A stretch of DNA of 64,000 nt from Roseiarcus sp963805295 (lineage in GTDB: Bacteria; Pseudomonadota; Alphaproteobacteria; Rhizobiales; Beijerinckiaceae): NCBI GenBank assembly GCA_963805295.1, contig CAWDTW010000068.1:61193-125192 (forward strand). Direction: 5' to 3'. Shown one piece after another: positions 1 to 9,721 of the stretch. The translations under genes and the position numbers were made by a program. Position 1 is the first letter of the stretch; every line of letters starts with the position of its first letter. The notes under the pieces were generated by a model that worked only from the letters and a program-made list of their open reading frames with translations, searched no databases and was not told the origin of the DNA.

Positions 1-258
1 CGCGCGAGAAAGCTGACGAACCCCCGCTCGATGCGCGCGTCGTCCTTGGCGAGGCGGGCGAACTCGCTGCGAACGCCGCCGTGGGTCTTGGCGGCCTTGC
101 CGGTGCGGTCGAAGATCAAAGCCTGCGCGGCATGAAAAGCGGCAAGATAGGCTGCGCGTCCGGCTGCTTCGGTCAGGCCGCTGGCGAGAACAACGCGCGC
201 CTCAGTTAGCGACTGGCGCGACTTGGTTGAGATAGGCGGCGGTTTCAGGCCGCTTCAT
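1..258 (-). pseudogene. HEPN-domain protein, frameshifted and cut by the window edge
   Basis: The gene starts at an ATG (258-256) overlapping the TGA of the nucleotidyltransferase gene, a translational-coupling arrangement. The first codons read MKRPETAAYLNQ and then run into a stop at 204-202. Dropping one base near 222 restores a long frame with SLTEARVVLASGL, then AAFHAAQALIF and TGKAAKTHGGVRSEFARLAKD, typical of the HEPN family that partners MNT proteins. HEPN proteins in such pairs are usually the toxin or RNase half. The C-terminal part with the usual RxxxxH motif lies outside the window, so catalytic competence cannot be judged. The frameshift could be real inactivation or a sequencing indel. 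Confidence 0.72.
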
Positions 259-578
259 ATTTCGCGGCCGTCGCGGCGAAGCTCGTGCATGAAGGGCGTT
301 CGCGCATCATAGTCCGCGGCGGGAAACGGCAGCGCGTTGATGACGGCTCCCGTATCCAAGAGGATATCCGTCTCGAGTTCGGCGAGCCGCCCGCTTTCCT
401 CCCACAGGCTTTCCGCGTCGCGCAAAAAGACGGCGACGTCGTAATCGGAATCCGGTTTTGCGTCGCCGCGGGCGCGCGAGCCGAACAGCACCGCGCGCTC
501 GAGGCGCTCTCCGTAGACTTCGTCGAGCGCCGCGCGGAAGCGGGCGATGACCGGATCGATTAAGACTTGCGTCGCCAT
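255..578 (-). CDS. MNT-type nucleotidyltransferase, antitoxin of an MNT/HEPN pair
   Basis: This 107-residue protein carries the minimal nucleotidyltransferase signature: GSRARGD near residues 33-39, followed by DSDYDVAVF with the two metal-binding aspartates. Size and motif fit MNT-domain proteins, which in MNT/HEPN modules neutralise the HEPN partner, in studied cases by adenylylating it. The stop overlaps the start of the HEPN reading frame downstream, as expected of such an operon. The frame is intact although its partner is frameshifted. Function is inferred from family and neighbourhood. Confidence 0.8.
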   Translation of the reverse strand: MATQVLIDPVIARFRAALDEVYGERLERAVLFGSRARGDAKPDSDYDVAVFLRDAESLWEESGRLAELETDILLDTGAVINALPFPAADYDARTPFMHELRRDGREI

Positions 579-914
579 GTTTGGTGCTCGACTGTTCTAC
601 TTCACCATACCATGAGTAGGCTTCGCGCGGGACATGAAGGTTCTCGACCCCTAGCGCGGTGAGGCGGAGCCGGTTACGGCGACGCCTCGCGTAACCCCCA
701 TTCGTCGGCGCTCCCGTCCCGCCGGCGGCCCCAATACGAATCATTGTCGAATAACCGTTAGTCAAGGGCGGCGTCGAGGATTCCGGCGGCCAGCCCCCGA
801 TTTGTCCGCGGGTTCACAAGGACTGGCGCTCGAGGCGGCGTGAGGGAGGGCGCGCGCTTGGCGATTTGGCCCCTGCGCGCTATAAATGACCAATCAGGTA
901 GTCATGAGGACGTC
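579..914. other. intergenic region between divergent toxin-antitoxin operons
   Basis: No convincing coding frame is visible. The stretch separates the leftward MNT/HEPN pair from the rightward Phd/VapC pair and should hold both promoters. No box comparable to the GATATC pairs of the VapBC cluster near 54 kb was found. Confidence 0.5.
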
Positions 915-1157
915 ATGGAAGAGGTCACTCTCGCCCGCGCGAAGGCGCACTTGAGCGAACTGGTCGAACGCGCCGCGCGGGGCGAACCCATCCGGATCAC
1001 GCGGCGCGGGAAGGCTGTCGCGCGCCTGACCGGCATCGACCGGCAACCGAGGCCCGTCGATCTCGAGGCTTTGCGGGCTTTGACCCAATCGATGCCCATG
1101 CAGCCGGCGCCGGCGAGAAGCTGGCTTCGTTCCGTGCGCGATGAATTGCGCTACTGA
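915..1157 (+). CDS. Phd/YefM-family antitoxin of a VapBC-type pair
   Basis: An 80-residue protein beginning MEEVTLARAKAHLSELVERA, with the fold signature of Phd/YefM antitoxins: an N-terminal DNA-binding part including GEPIRITRRGKAVARL and a basic, proline-rich tail that binds the toxin. I chose the ATG at 915 because AGGA at 907-910 sits four bases upstream and family members start with this methionine; the frame is open further upstream. The stop overlaps the toxin start (TGATG), so the two are coupled. It should neutralise the PIN toxin and repress the operon. Confidence 0.88.
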   Translation: MEEVTLARAKAHLSELVERAARGEPIRITRRGKAVARLTGIDRQPRPVDLEALRALTQSMPMQPAPARSWLRSVRDELRY

Positions 1158-1588
1158 TGCTCTACATCGACACGTCGGTGCTCGTGAGCGCGTTGACCAA
1201 CGAAGCAGACACCGCACGGTCTCAGACCTGGCTCGCCGGGCAGGACGCGTCCGAGCTGACGATCAGCGACTGGACGGCGACGGAGTTTGCTTCGGCTCTG
1301 TCGATCAAACTGCGAACCGGGAGCCTCGGCGCGGAGCATCGCGCCGCCGCCCTCTCGGCGTTCACCCGGCTTTCCGCCGAGAGCTTTCGGGTCCTTCCAG
1401 TGGCCCGCGAGGATTTTCGCGGCGCCACCCGCTACGCCGATCAGTCGCAGCTCAATCTTCGCGCGGGCGACGCTCTTCATCTTGCCATCTGCGCCAATCA
1501 TGGAGCGACGCTCTCCACCCTTGATCGCCGCTTAGCGGAAGCGGCGTCCCAAGTGGGCGTCGCCTCGGTCCTGCTGTCCGCGCGCTAA
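1157..1588 (+). CDS. vapC: PIN-domain ribonuclease toxin, VapC family
   Basis: A 143-residue protein with the PIN layout: YIDTSVLVSAL at the N-terminus (Asp5), DWTATEFASAL with an acidic pair near residues 38-43, and GDALHLAICANHGATLSTLD in the C-terminal third carrying the remaining acidic residues. VapC toxins cleave specific tRNA or rRNA sites and are held inactive by the cognate antitoxin, here the Phd-like gene overlapping by one base. No frameshift or missing catalytic residue is seen, so this is the cleanest toxin-antitoxin pair at this end of the window. Confidence 0.9.
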   Translation: MLYIDTSVLVSALTNEADTARSQTWLAGQDASELTISDWTATEFASALSIKLRTGSLGAEHRAAALSAFTRLSAESFRVLPVAREDFRGATRYADQSQLNLRAGDALHLAICANHGATLSTLDRRLAEAASQVGVASVLLSAR

Positions 1589-1600
1589 AGGCCAGGCCGC

Positions 1601-2443
1601 ATGCTCGAGCGCCATCTCGCCTGCCTCGGCCCCTCGGGCTTTCATCGGGTCGCCTATGACGAATGGCCGGGTCCGGCCGGCGCGCCGACCCTCGTCTGCG
1701 TTCACGGTCTCTCGCGCAACAGCCGCGACTTCGACGCGATCGCCGAGGTCCTGTCGAAACACTATCGCGTCGTCTGCCCGGACATGCCCGGACGGGGGCG
1801 CAGCGAGTGGCTCGCCGCCTCGGGCGACTATGGCTTTCCGCTCTATCTCGCCGACTGCGCGGCGCTGATCGCCAGGCTCGACGTGGAAAACGTCGACTGG
1901 ATCGGAACCTCAATGGGGGCTCTCATCGGCATGCTGCTGGCGGCGCAGCGCGGCAATCCGATCCGCAAGCTCGTGCTCAACGACGCCGGCGCCTTCGTCG
2001 CCAAGGAGGGCCTCAACCGCATCGGCTCCTATCTCGGCGCCGATCCGACCTTTGATATGATCGAGGACATGGAGGCCGCCGTCCGCAGGAACAGCGCCCC
2101 CTATGGCCCGCTGACGGACGCCGAGTGGCTCAAGCTGACCTTGGACAGCGCCCGCAAGAAGCCGGGCGGCGGCTACGGCTTCAATTACGATCCGCGCCTC
2201 GGCGATCCATTCAAGGCGGGTCCCGTCGACGACGTCGATCTCTGGGCCGTATGGGACGCCGTCCGATGCCCGACGCTGCTCCTTCGCGGGGAAAAGTCGG
2301 ACGTCATTTCGCGCGAGGTCGCCGAGGCGATGACTGAGCGCGGGCCGAAAGCCAGGCTCGTCGAGTTCCCCGGGATCGGCCACGCGCCGCAGCTTCTGAG
2401 CGAGGATCAGATCGGGGCGGTGCGCGATTTCCTGCTCGGGTGA
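1601..2443 (+). CDS. alpha/beta hydrolase (first of two near-identical copies)
   Basis: A 280-residue alpha/beta hydrolase. The oxyanion-hole motif HGLSRN lies near residue 35, the nucleophile elbow is GTSMGAL near residue 104, and the terminal histidine is in PGIGHAPQLL near residue 260. The acid is probably in the strand before LLLRGEKSDVI. It begins 12 bases after vapC, perhaps by chance. A second, frameshifted copy lies at 3881-4724 in the same orientation, with almost identical DNA over its 3' half, pointing to tandem duplication or recent gene conversion. The substrate cannot be predicted. Confidence 0.88.
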   Translation: MLERHLACLGPSGFHRVAYDEWPGPAGAPTLVCVHGLSRNSRDFDAIAEVLSKHYRVVCPDMPGRGRSEWLAASGDYGFPLYLADCAALIARLDVENVDWIGTSMGALIGMLLAAQRGNPIRKLVLNDAGAFVAKEGLNRIGSYLGADPTFDMIEDMEAAVRRNSAPYGPLTDAEWLKLTLDSARKKPGGGYGFNYDPRLGDPFKAGPVDDVDLWAVWDAVRCPTLLLRGEKSDVISREVAEAMTERGPKARLVEFPGIGHAPQLLSEDQIGAVRDFLLG

Positions 2444-2778
2444 GGCGCGGGGCGGACGGTGAGGCTTAGAACGCCCGCGGCCTCCCCATCGGCGGGGTCA
2501 GGCGGTTAGGCTTTGCCCACCGCCGCGTTCTTGCCGTTCGCTTCGGGGGAAAAACGTCCGCGAAACGGCTATGGGTCGATCCCACTAGCTGAGCTCTTGG
2601 TGTTTTGCTTCATCTGCCGGACTTGACCTGCGCCGGTTTGGGGACACCTGCCCGGCAGCGCCGCCGAGCTGTTCCTTAAGTCAGCAAGAAGCCACGGTCG
2701 AGCCGTGCGCCCGCGGATCGCGAGCGCTAAGCGGGGCTCGAGTCGAGGCGGGTGAGGCCGTTATCGGGCAGTAGCCTC
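2444..2778. other. intergenic region, no gene seen
   Basis: Convergent spacing between the first hydrolase copy and the leftward oxidoreductase. I see no supported coding frame, RNA gene or known repeat in it. Confidence 0.5.
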
Positions 2779-3783
2779 TCAAAACCCCGCCAGCACGATC
2801 TTGCCGATCGCCCGGCCGGACTTGAGGAAGGCCATTGCCCGCATGAGGTTCGCGGCGTCGATGCGCCCGTAGTTCTCCTTCATGGTCGAGCGGACGCGAC
2901 CGGAATCGACGAGATCGGCGACCTCGTTCAAGAGCCTGTGCTGAGCCTCCATGTCGGCGGTCTGAAACAGCGGTCGCGTGAACATCAGCTCATAGCAAAT
3001 CGACACGCTCTTGCGCATGAAGACGGAAACGTCGGCGGCTTCGCCGTTGATGAGGGCGAGGCGGCCCTGCGGGGCGATCAGCTCGGCGAGATCGGCGAAT
3101 TTTTCGCCGGCGGGAACCGTGGCGAAGACAAAAGCCGGCGCGCCGAGGCCGAGCGCGGCGACCTGCGGCGCGAGCGGTTCTCCGTGGTCGACGACGTGGT
3201 GGGCGCCCATGTCCTTCGCCCACTCCGTCGTCTCAGGCCGCGACGCGGTCGCAACGACGGCGAGATCGGTCAGCCGCTTCGCGAGCTGGACGGCGATCGA
3301 ACCGACGCCGCCGGCGCCGCCGACGATCAGGATCGCCCGCGACGCGCCGGGAACGGATTTGGTTACGTTGAGACGGTCGAACATCGCCTCCCAGGCGGTG
3401 ATCGAGGTCAGCGGCAAAGCGGCGGCGCCGGGGAAATCGAGCGCGCTCGGCTTGCGTCCCACGATCCGCTCGTCGACGAGATGATACTCCGAATTCGTCC
3501 CCTGACGGCCGATGCTGCCGGCGTAGAAGACCTCGTCGCCCGGCTTGAAGAGTTTCGCCTCCGGTCCGGCCTCCGCGACGACGCCCGCCGCGTCGTAGCC
3601 GACCACCTTGATCCCGCCGGGCTCGGGCGCTGTCCCGCTCGCCACCTTGTAATCGACGGGATTCACCGAGACCGCCCGCACCTCGACGAGAAGATCGCGG
3701 CCCTCCGGTGTCGGCTTCGGGATTTCGAACGCCTCCAGCGTGTCGAGAGCGGGGCTCGGTCTGCGATAGCCGATCGCGCGCAT
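2779..3783 (-). CDS. zinc-type alcohol dehydrogenase-like / quinone oxidoreductase (MDR family)
   Basis: A 334-residue medium-chain dehydrogenase/reductase. The N-terminal GroES-like part starts MRAIGYRRPSPALDTLEAFE and contains SVNPVDYKV; the NADPH-binding Rossmann glycine motif is VGGAGGVGSIAVQLAK; the C-terminus ends KIVLAGF. It lacks the structural zinc cysteines, which fits the zinc-independent quinone-reductase branch despite the usual database name. The ATG at 3783 was chosen over an upstream extension because AGGAGG lies directly before it. It sits between the two hydrolase copies on the opposite strand. It probably reduces an enone or quinone with NADPH; the substrate is unknown. Confidence 0.87.
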   Translation of the reverse strand: MRAIGYRRPSPALDTLEAFEIPKPTPEGRDLLVEVRAVSVNPVDYKVASGTAPEPGGIKVVGYDAAGVVAEAGPEAKLFKPGDEVFYAGSIGRQGTNSEYHLVDERIVGRKPSALDFPGAAALPLTSITAWEAMFDRLNVTKSVPGASRAILIVGGAGGVGSIAVQLAKRLTDLAVVATASRPETTEWAKDMGAHHVVDHGEPLAPQVAALGLGAPAFVFATVPAGEKFADLAELIAPQGRLALINGEAADVSVFMRKSVSICYELMFTRPLFQTADMEAQHRLLNEVADLVDSGRVRSTMKENYGRIDAANLMRAMAFLKSGRAIGKIVLAGF

Positions 3784-3880
3784 TTTCGTGTCGCCTCCTG
3801 GAAAGTCGCCTACGGGCATGATGATGGCTTGCGGCCAATAAGGCCATTGACAATGCATGGCGCAAGTGCGCTGAACGCCC

Positions 3881-4724
3881 ATGCGCGAACGCCATCTTTC
3901 CTGCCTCGGCCAGTCGGGCTTCCACCGGATCGCCTATCGCGAATGGCCGGGCCCGGCCGGCGCGCCGACGCTCGTCTGCGTTCACGGCCTCACCCGCAAT
4001 GGCAGGGACTTCGAGGTCCTCGCCGAAGCAATGTCCACGGATTACCGCGTCGTCTGCCCCGACATGCCGGGCCGGGGCTCGAGCGACTGGCTCGCCAGTC
4101 CGGCGGACTATGCGCTTCCCCTCTATCTCTCCGACTGCGCCGCCCTGATCGCCCGCCTCGACGTGGAGAGCCTCGACTGGCTCGGCACGTCAATGGGCGC
4201 GCTGATCGGCATGCTCATCGCCGCGCAGGCGGGCAGTCCGATCCGCAGGCTCGTCCTCAACGACGCGAGCGCCTTCGTCGCCAAGGAGGGCCTCAACCGC
4301 ATCGGCGGCTATCTCGGCGCCGATCCGACATTCGATACGATCGAGGACATGGAGGCCGCCGTCCGCAGGAACAACGCGCCCTACGGCCCGCTGACGGAGG
4401 CTGAGTGGCGCAAACTGACCTTGGACAGCGCCCGCGAGAAGCCCGGCGGCGGCTACGGCTTCAACTACGATCCGCGCCTCGGCGATCCGTTCAAGGCGGG
4501 TCCCGTCGACGACGTCGATCTCTGGGCCGCCTGGGACGCCGTCCGATGCCCGACGCTGCTCCTTCGCGGGGAAAAGTCGGACGTCATTTCGCGCGAGGTC
4601 GCCGAGGCGATGACTGCAAGCGCGGGCCGAAAGCCAGGCTCGTCGAGTTCCCGGGATCGGCCACGCGCCGCAGCTTTTGAGCGAGGATCAAATCGGCGCG
4701 GTGCGGGATTTTCTGCTCGGGTGA
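3881..4724 (+). pseudogene. alpha/beta hydrolase, second copy, C-terminus frameshifted
   Basis: This paralogue of the gene at 1601 keeps HGLTRN, the nucleophile elbow GTSMGAL and about 245 residues in frame. A two-base insertion near 4618 (gactgCAAGCG against gactgAGCG in copy one) and a one-base loss near 4652 (ttcccggg against ttccccggg) then move the end through the other two frames. The equivalent end, DFLLG-stop, is still recognisable at 4705-4724. The catalytic histidine is lost from the main frame, which instead reads through into the transposase remnant. Duplication followed by decay, or sequencing indels, would both explain it. Confidence 0.75.
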
Positions 4725-5653
4725 GGCGGGGGGCCGGGGGCGAGGCCCAGTGGTCCAAATCTGACGTTTGGGCCCGGCGGAGACGGGCCGGCCTCGACCA
4801 GGGAACATTCACTGTGTTCCAGGGCGATCTGCCCGACAAGATGCACGCGGCGCTGATCGAGCGCTCGCTCGGCGGGCGCATCGTCGGCGTGATCGCGCGC
4901 GACGCCACCGAGATCGAGGCGCGCGAGAAGCCGGTCAAGACGGAGCCGAACGACAAAAAGGAGGATCCGCCGCCGCCCGATGGCGCTCAGCCGACGCGCA
5001 AGCGCGGACGCCCGCGCAAGGACGAGCAACGGCCAAAACCCGAGCCGACGCGCCTCGAACGGCAGACCACGCAGAACCTCGATCAGATGCTCGCCGATCT
5101 GCCCACCGCGTGCGATGTCGGCTCCAAGAAGAACAGCAAGGGCTACAAGGAAACCTGGATCGGCTACAAACTGCATCTGGATGTCGCCTGCGGCCAAATC
5201 CCGGTCTCCTGCGTACTGACCTCGGCTTCCGTCCACGACAGTCAGGTCGCCATTCCCTTGATGACCATGACCGGCGCCCGCGTCTCCTATCTCTACGATC
5301 TAATGGATGCGGCCTACGACGCCGCCGCCATCCATGACCACAGCAAGGCGCTCGGCCATGCGCCGATCATCGATCGCAACTTTCGCGCCCAGCACGAAGC
5401 CAAGGCCGAATGGGCCAAAGAAGTCGAGCGCATGAAACTCATCCATATGCCCGATCCGGACGACGTCATTTTTAATTTTCGCACCCTGGCCGAACGCGTC
5501 AACGCCCGACTGAAGGATGAATTCGGCGCACGGTCCGTGCGCGTGCGCGGCGCGATCAAGGTCAAATGCCACCTCATGTTCGGCGTGGTGGCACTCGCGG
5601 TCGATCAAATACTCCGCGTCACGCAGCTCAGGCCCGAATATCAAGAATTATGA
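4725..5653 (+). pseudogene. DDE transposase, N-terminally truncated
   Basis: The frame encodes the C-terminal two thirds of an IS4/IS5-superfamily transposase: a GTFTVFQGDLPDKMHAALIE segment, ARDATEIEAREKP, a lysine/proline-rich linker with RKRGRPRKDEQ, then ACDVGSKKNSKGYKETWIGYKLH, SVHDSQVAIPLM, LYDLMDAAYD, and the terminal AERVNARLKDEFGAR. The N-terminal third and left end are missing; the frame is fused to the decayed hydrolase upstream. No terminal inverted repeat could be recognised. It is a dead IS fragment. Confidence 0.75.
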
Positions 5654-5760
5654 CGAAGCGGCTTTTGCTCGAAAATCGGGACTTTTGAGAGAAACGCGAA
5701 AAGATGGCGTCTCGGACAAAAAAACTTCGCGGGGGCGACCGTAAGCGGTGTTTTCAGTCG

Positions 5761-6222
5761 CTAGGGATTGTGCGGTGACGCTTCAGCATTCGCGACTCGA
5801 TCGAGATTTGCGATCACCCGCGTGAGTAGGGCGACAAGCTGTGCGGCTTCCTCATCCGTGAAGCCGCTCAACGCCTCGCGGTTACCTTCGAACAGCGCAG
5901 CGCAGGCGTCCGGCAAGCGCGTTTGGGCGACGCCTGTCAGCGCAATGCGGCTGCTTCGCCCGTCGGTGGCGTCGGGCGTGCGTTGGATAAGTCCGTCCCG
6001 CTCCATTCGCACTAACATCTGCGCCATTGACGGCTGCTCGATCTTTGCAAATCGCGCGAGATCGCGTTGTGTGTTTGCTCGGCCATCCTGAAGCGCAACC
6101 AGCACCGGCAGGTGGCCCACACCGAAACCCAGTGGTTTAAGGCGCGCCTCACTCAAGCGCGCGAACCCCCGCGCCGCGAGGCTGATCAGGTGTCCTGGCG
6201 TGGATAGCACCTCAAACTTCAT
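5761..6222 (-). CDS. MarR-family transcriptional regulator
   Basis: A 153-residue winged-helix regulator: a dimerisation helix at the N-terminus, recognition region TQRDLARFAKIEQPSMAQMLVRME near residues 55-75, wing around RTPDATDGRSSRIALT, and a long C-terminal helix. I placed the start at 6222, where CTGGAGG precedes the ATG; the frame is open about 13 codons further upstream. It is transcribed away from two tandem SnoaL-like genes, and two direct repeats in the shared upstream region (6237-6270) are the likely operator, suggesting autoregulation plus control of the divergent pair in response to a small ligand. Confidence 0.87.
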   Translation of the reverse strand: MKFEVLSTPGHLISLAARGFARLSEARLKPLGFGVGHLPVLVALQDGRANTQRDLARFAKIEQPSMAQMLVRMERDGLIQRTPDATDGRSSRIALTGVAQTRLPDACAALFEGNREALSGFTDEEAAQLVALLTRVIANLDRVANAEASPHNP

Positions 6223-6236
6223 ACCTCCAGGCCCCT

Positions 6237-6270
6237 TGCATAGGCACCTATTTTGGTGCATAGGTCGCTA
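6237..6270. promoter_or_regulatory. probable MarR operator: two 14-bp direct repeats plus inverted repeat
   Basis: TGCATAGGCACCTA (6237-6250) and TGCATAGGTCGCTA (6257-6270) form direct repeats 20 bp apart, two helical turns, with two mismatches. Overlapping them is GCACC (6244-6248) with GGTGC (6255-6259) as an inverted pair. The site begins 14 bp upstream of the marR start codon, where a repressor would block transcription. Confidence 0.6.
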
Positions 6271-6364
6271 TATACATTATTTAGGCGGCCGCGTGCAACG
6301 AGCGCTCGCCGACGCCTAGTTGTCCCTTCGCGCAGCGGAGAGATAGGACGCCAGAAGACGCGGG

Positions 6365-6721
6365 ATGTCAGCTAATACGCCGACCAATCACGAGCTGATC
6401 GGGCGCATGTACGATGCCTACAACGACCGCGATCTGGATGCGCTGACCGCTCTCGTTGGTGAAGATGTGGATTGGCCTGATGGCGATGAACGGCTGCATG
6501 GCCGGGCGGCTGTCAGGAATTATTGGTCGCACCAGTGGGCGCGCATCCACACGCAGGACAAGGTGGCCGGCATCACCGACCTCGCCCCCGATCGCGCGGC
6601 TGTCCGCATCAGTCAGGTCATCCGCGACCTCGACGGGGTGGTCGTCTCCACGGGCGAGTTCGAGCACGCCTACCAGTTCAAGGACGGCGTGGTCGAACGT
6701 ATGGACCAGCGGAAGCTGTGA
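6365..6721 (+). CDS. SnoaL-like / NTF2-like protein (first of a tandem pair)
   Basis: A 118-residue protein of the NTF2-like fold: helix ELIGRMYDAYNDRDLDALTALV, then VGEDVDWPDGDERLHGRAAV and terminal strands ending GVVERMDQRKL. SnoaL-like proteins include polyketide cyclases, isomerases and ligand-binding subunits. The next gene is a clear paralogue, so the two may form a heteromer or be a recent duplication. The divergent MarR gene probably regulates both. A substrate cannot be inferred. Confidence 0.82.
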   Translation: MSANTPTNHELIGRMYDAYNDRDLDALTALVGEDVDWPDGDERLHGRAAVRNYWSHQWARIHTQDKVAGITDLAPDRAAVRISQVIRDLDGVVVSTGEFEHAYQFKDGVVERMDQRKL

Positions 6722-6750
6722 CTTCACGAACGAATAGAAGGACCGAGCAG

Positions 6751-7128
6751 ATGGTGAACAACGACGCGCTAGTGCGGCAACTCTACGAGGGCTTCAACCG
6801 ACGGGACATCCCGGCCGTTCTGACGCTCCTGGCCGAAAACGTTGACTGGGCGAACGGCATGGACGGTGGGCACGTGCACGGGCGCGAGGCCGTCCGAGCT
6901 TACTGGACGAAGCAGTGGGCTGCGATAGCGCCTCAGGTCGACCCCATGCACGTCACCCAGCGGGACGACGGAGCGACCACGGTAGAGGTCCACCAGGTCG
7001 TGCGAGACCTTGAGGGCAAAGTGCTTCTCGATGAGACCGTCCGGCATGTTTTCCAAATAGACAAGGGCCTCGTCACCCGCTTCGACATCGAGAACGCTGG
7101 CGGGCTCTCCGCGATCGCTCACGATTGA
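6751..7128 (+). CDS. SnoaL-like / NTF2-like protein (second of a tandem pair)
   Basis: A 125-residue paralogue of the preceding gene: VRQLYEGFNRRDIPAVLTLL, ENVDWANGMDGGHVHGREAV and YWTKQWAAI align with RMYDAYNDRDLDAL, EDVDWPDGDERLHGRAAV and YWSHQWARI of its neighbour. The ATG at 6751 is preceded by AAGGA; an upstream open extension is unlikely to be translated. It follows by 29 bp in the same orientation and should be co-transcribed. An ordinary small-molecule binding or isomerising role is possible but not shown. Confidence 0.82.
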   Translation: MVNNDALVRQLYEGFNRRDIPAVLTLLAENVDWANGMDGGHVHGREAVRAYWTKQWAAIAPQVDPMHVTQRDDGATTVEVHQVVRDLEGKVLLDETVRHVFQIDKGLVTRFDIENAGGLSAIAHD

Positions 7129-7649
7129 GTAGGTATCGGGAAAGGGCGGCTGATCTCCGCTGTGTGATCCGGCGTTGACGACCGTTACCTAGTCCGCGAG
7201 CGCGCCGAGCACGTCCTCCGCGATGGGCAGCGGATGGCGTGCATCAGAATGCGAAAGACCATTGCGTTGCAAAATCAAAAAGTTCCGCGCCGCCGAGTGT
7301 GACGAGGTAGCGAGCGGATCGCCGCCGAACTCTCCGAAAGCGCCTCTCGAAACTCATTCTCGATTCCCACCTCTCAAAAGGTCGCGGACCCGCGAGTTTC
7401 GAGTGGTGCAGAAATCAAGACATTCGTAACGTGATTTCGGCTGAGGAATATCAGCCACTTATACCGTCCAAAATTCTGTTGAAAATGTCCGCTTCCCCCC
7501 ACCGCAGCCTTACCCGTCGGGCGCCAAGCATTTGATTTTTGACCACGAGAACGCTCACGGCCACCCCATCGGCAGAATCAGGCGCCGAGCCTTTCCCTTT
7601 CGCGCCGCAGCCTTTATCGGTGGCGGCGTCGAATTGAGAACCCCCTTAC
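7129..7649. other. intergenic region, no supported gene
   Basis: About 520 bases of lower coding quality between the SnoaL pair and the ABC-F gene. A 68-codon open frame exists but shows no family likeness and no ribosome binding site, so I do not call it. I see no repeat or RNA gene here. Confidence 0.45.
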
Positions 7650-9472
<1,823 letters not shown>

Positions 9473-9479
9473 CGAGCCT

Positions 9480-9720
9480 CGAGTCTCCCTCTCCCCTTGC
9501 GGAAGAGGGGTCGGGGGTGAGGGGCCTGCGCCGAAAGGCGCACTTCTCGACGCGCCTGACGGCGCCGACCCCTCTCCTGAAAAGGGGGTGGTCAAGCCGC
9601 CTTCTCATCCATCAAGGTGCGCGCAAGCGAATGAGAACTCATCCGTCGCGCTTCGCGCGACGCCTTCTCCCGCAAGGGGAGAAGGTGCATCCGGCGGCGA
9701 AGCCTTCAACCGGAAACCGC
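9480..9720. repeat. dispersed intergenic palindromic repeat block, copy A
   Basis: It contains hairpin-forming pieces such as CTCCCCTTGCGG and CTTCTCCCGCAAGGGGAGAAG, and about 95 bases from GACGGCGCCGACCCCTCTCC to GAATGAGAACTCATCC that recur almost identically, reverse-complemented, at 18370-18470. It lies between convergent genes (ABC-F and MFS), where it could act as a bidirectional terminator. Confidence 0.7.
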
Positions 9721-9721
9721 C

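Noticed and set aside
881..914. GATATC-type operator at the first Phd/VapC pair
   Set aside because: No GATATC pair is present there; that operon must use a different site, so the box system is confined to the 53-56 kb cluster.
7223..7429. 68-codon open frame between SnoaL and ABC-F genes
   Set aside because: No ribosome binding site, no conserved pattern and atypical composition; probably chance.
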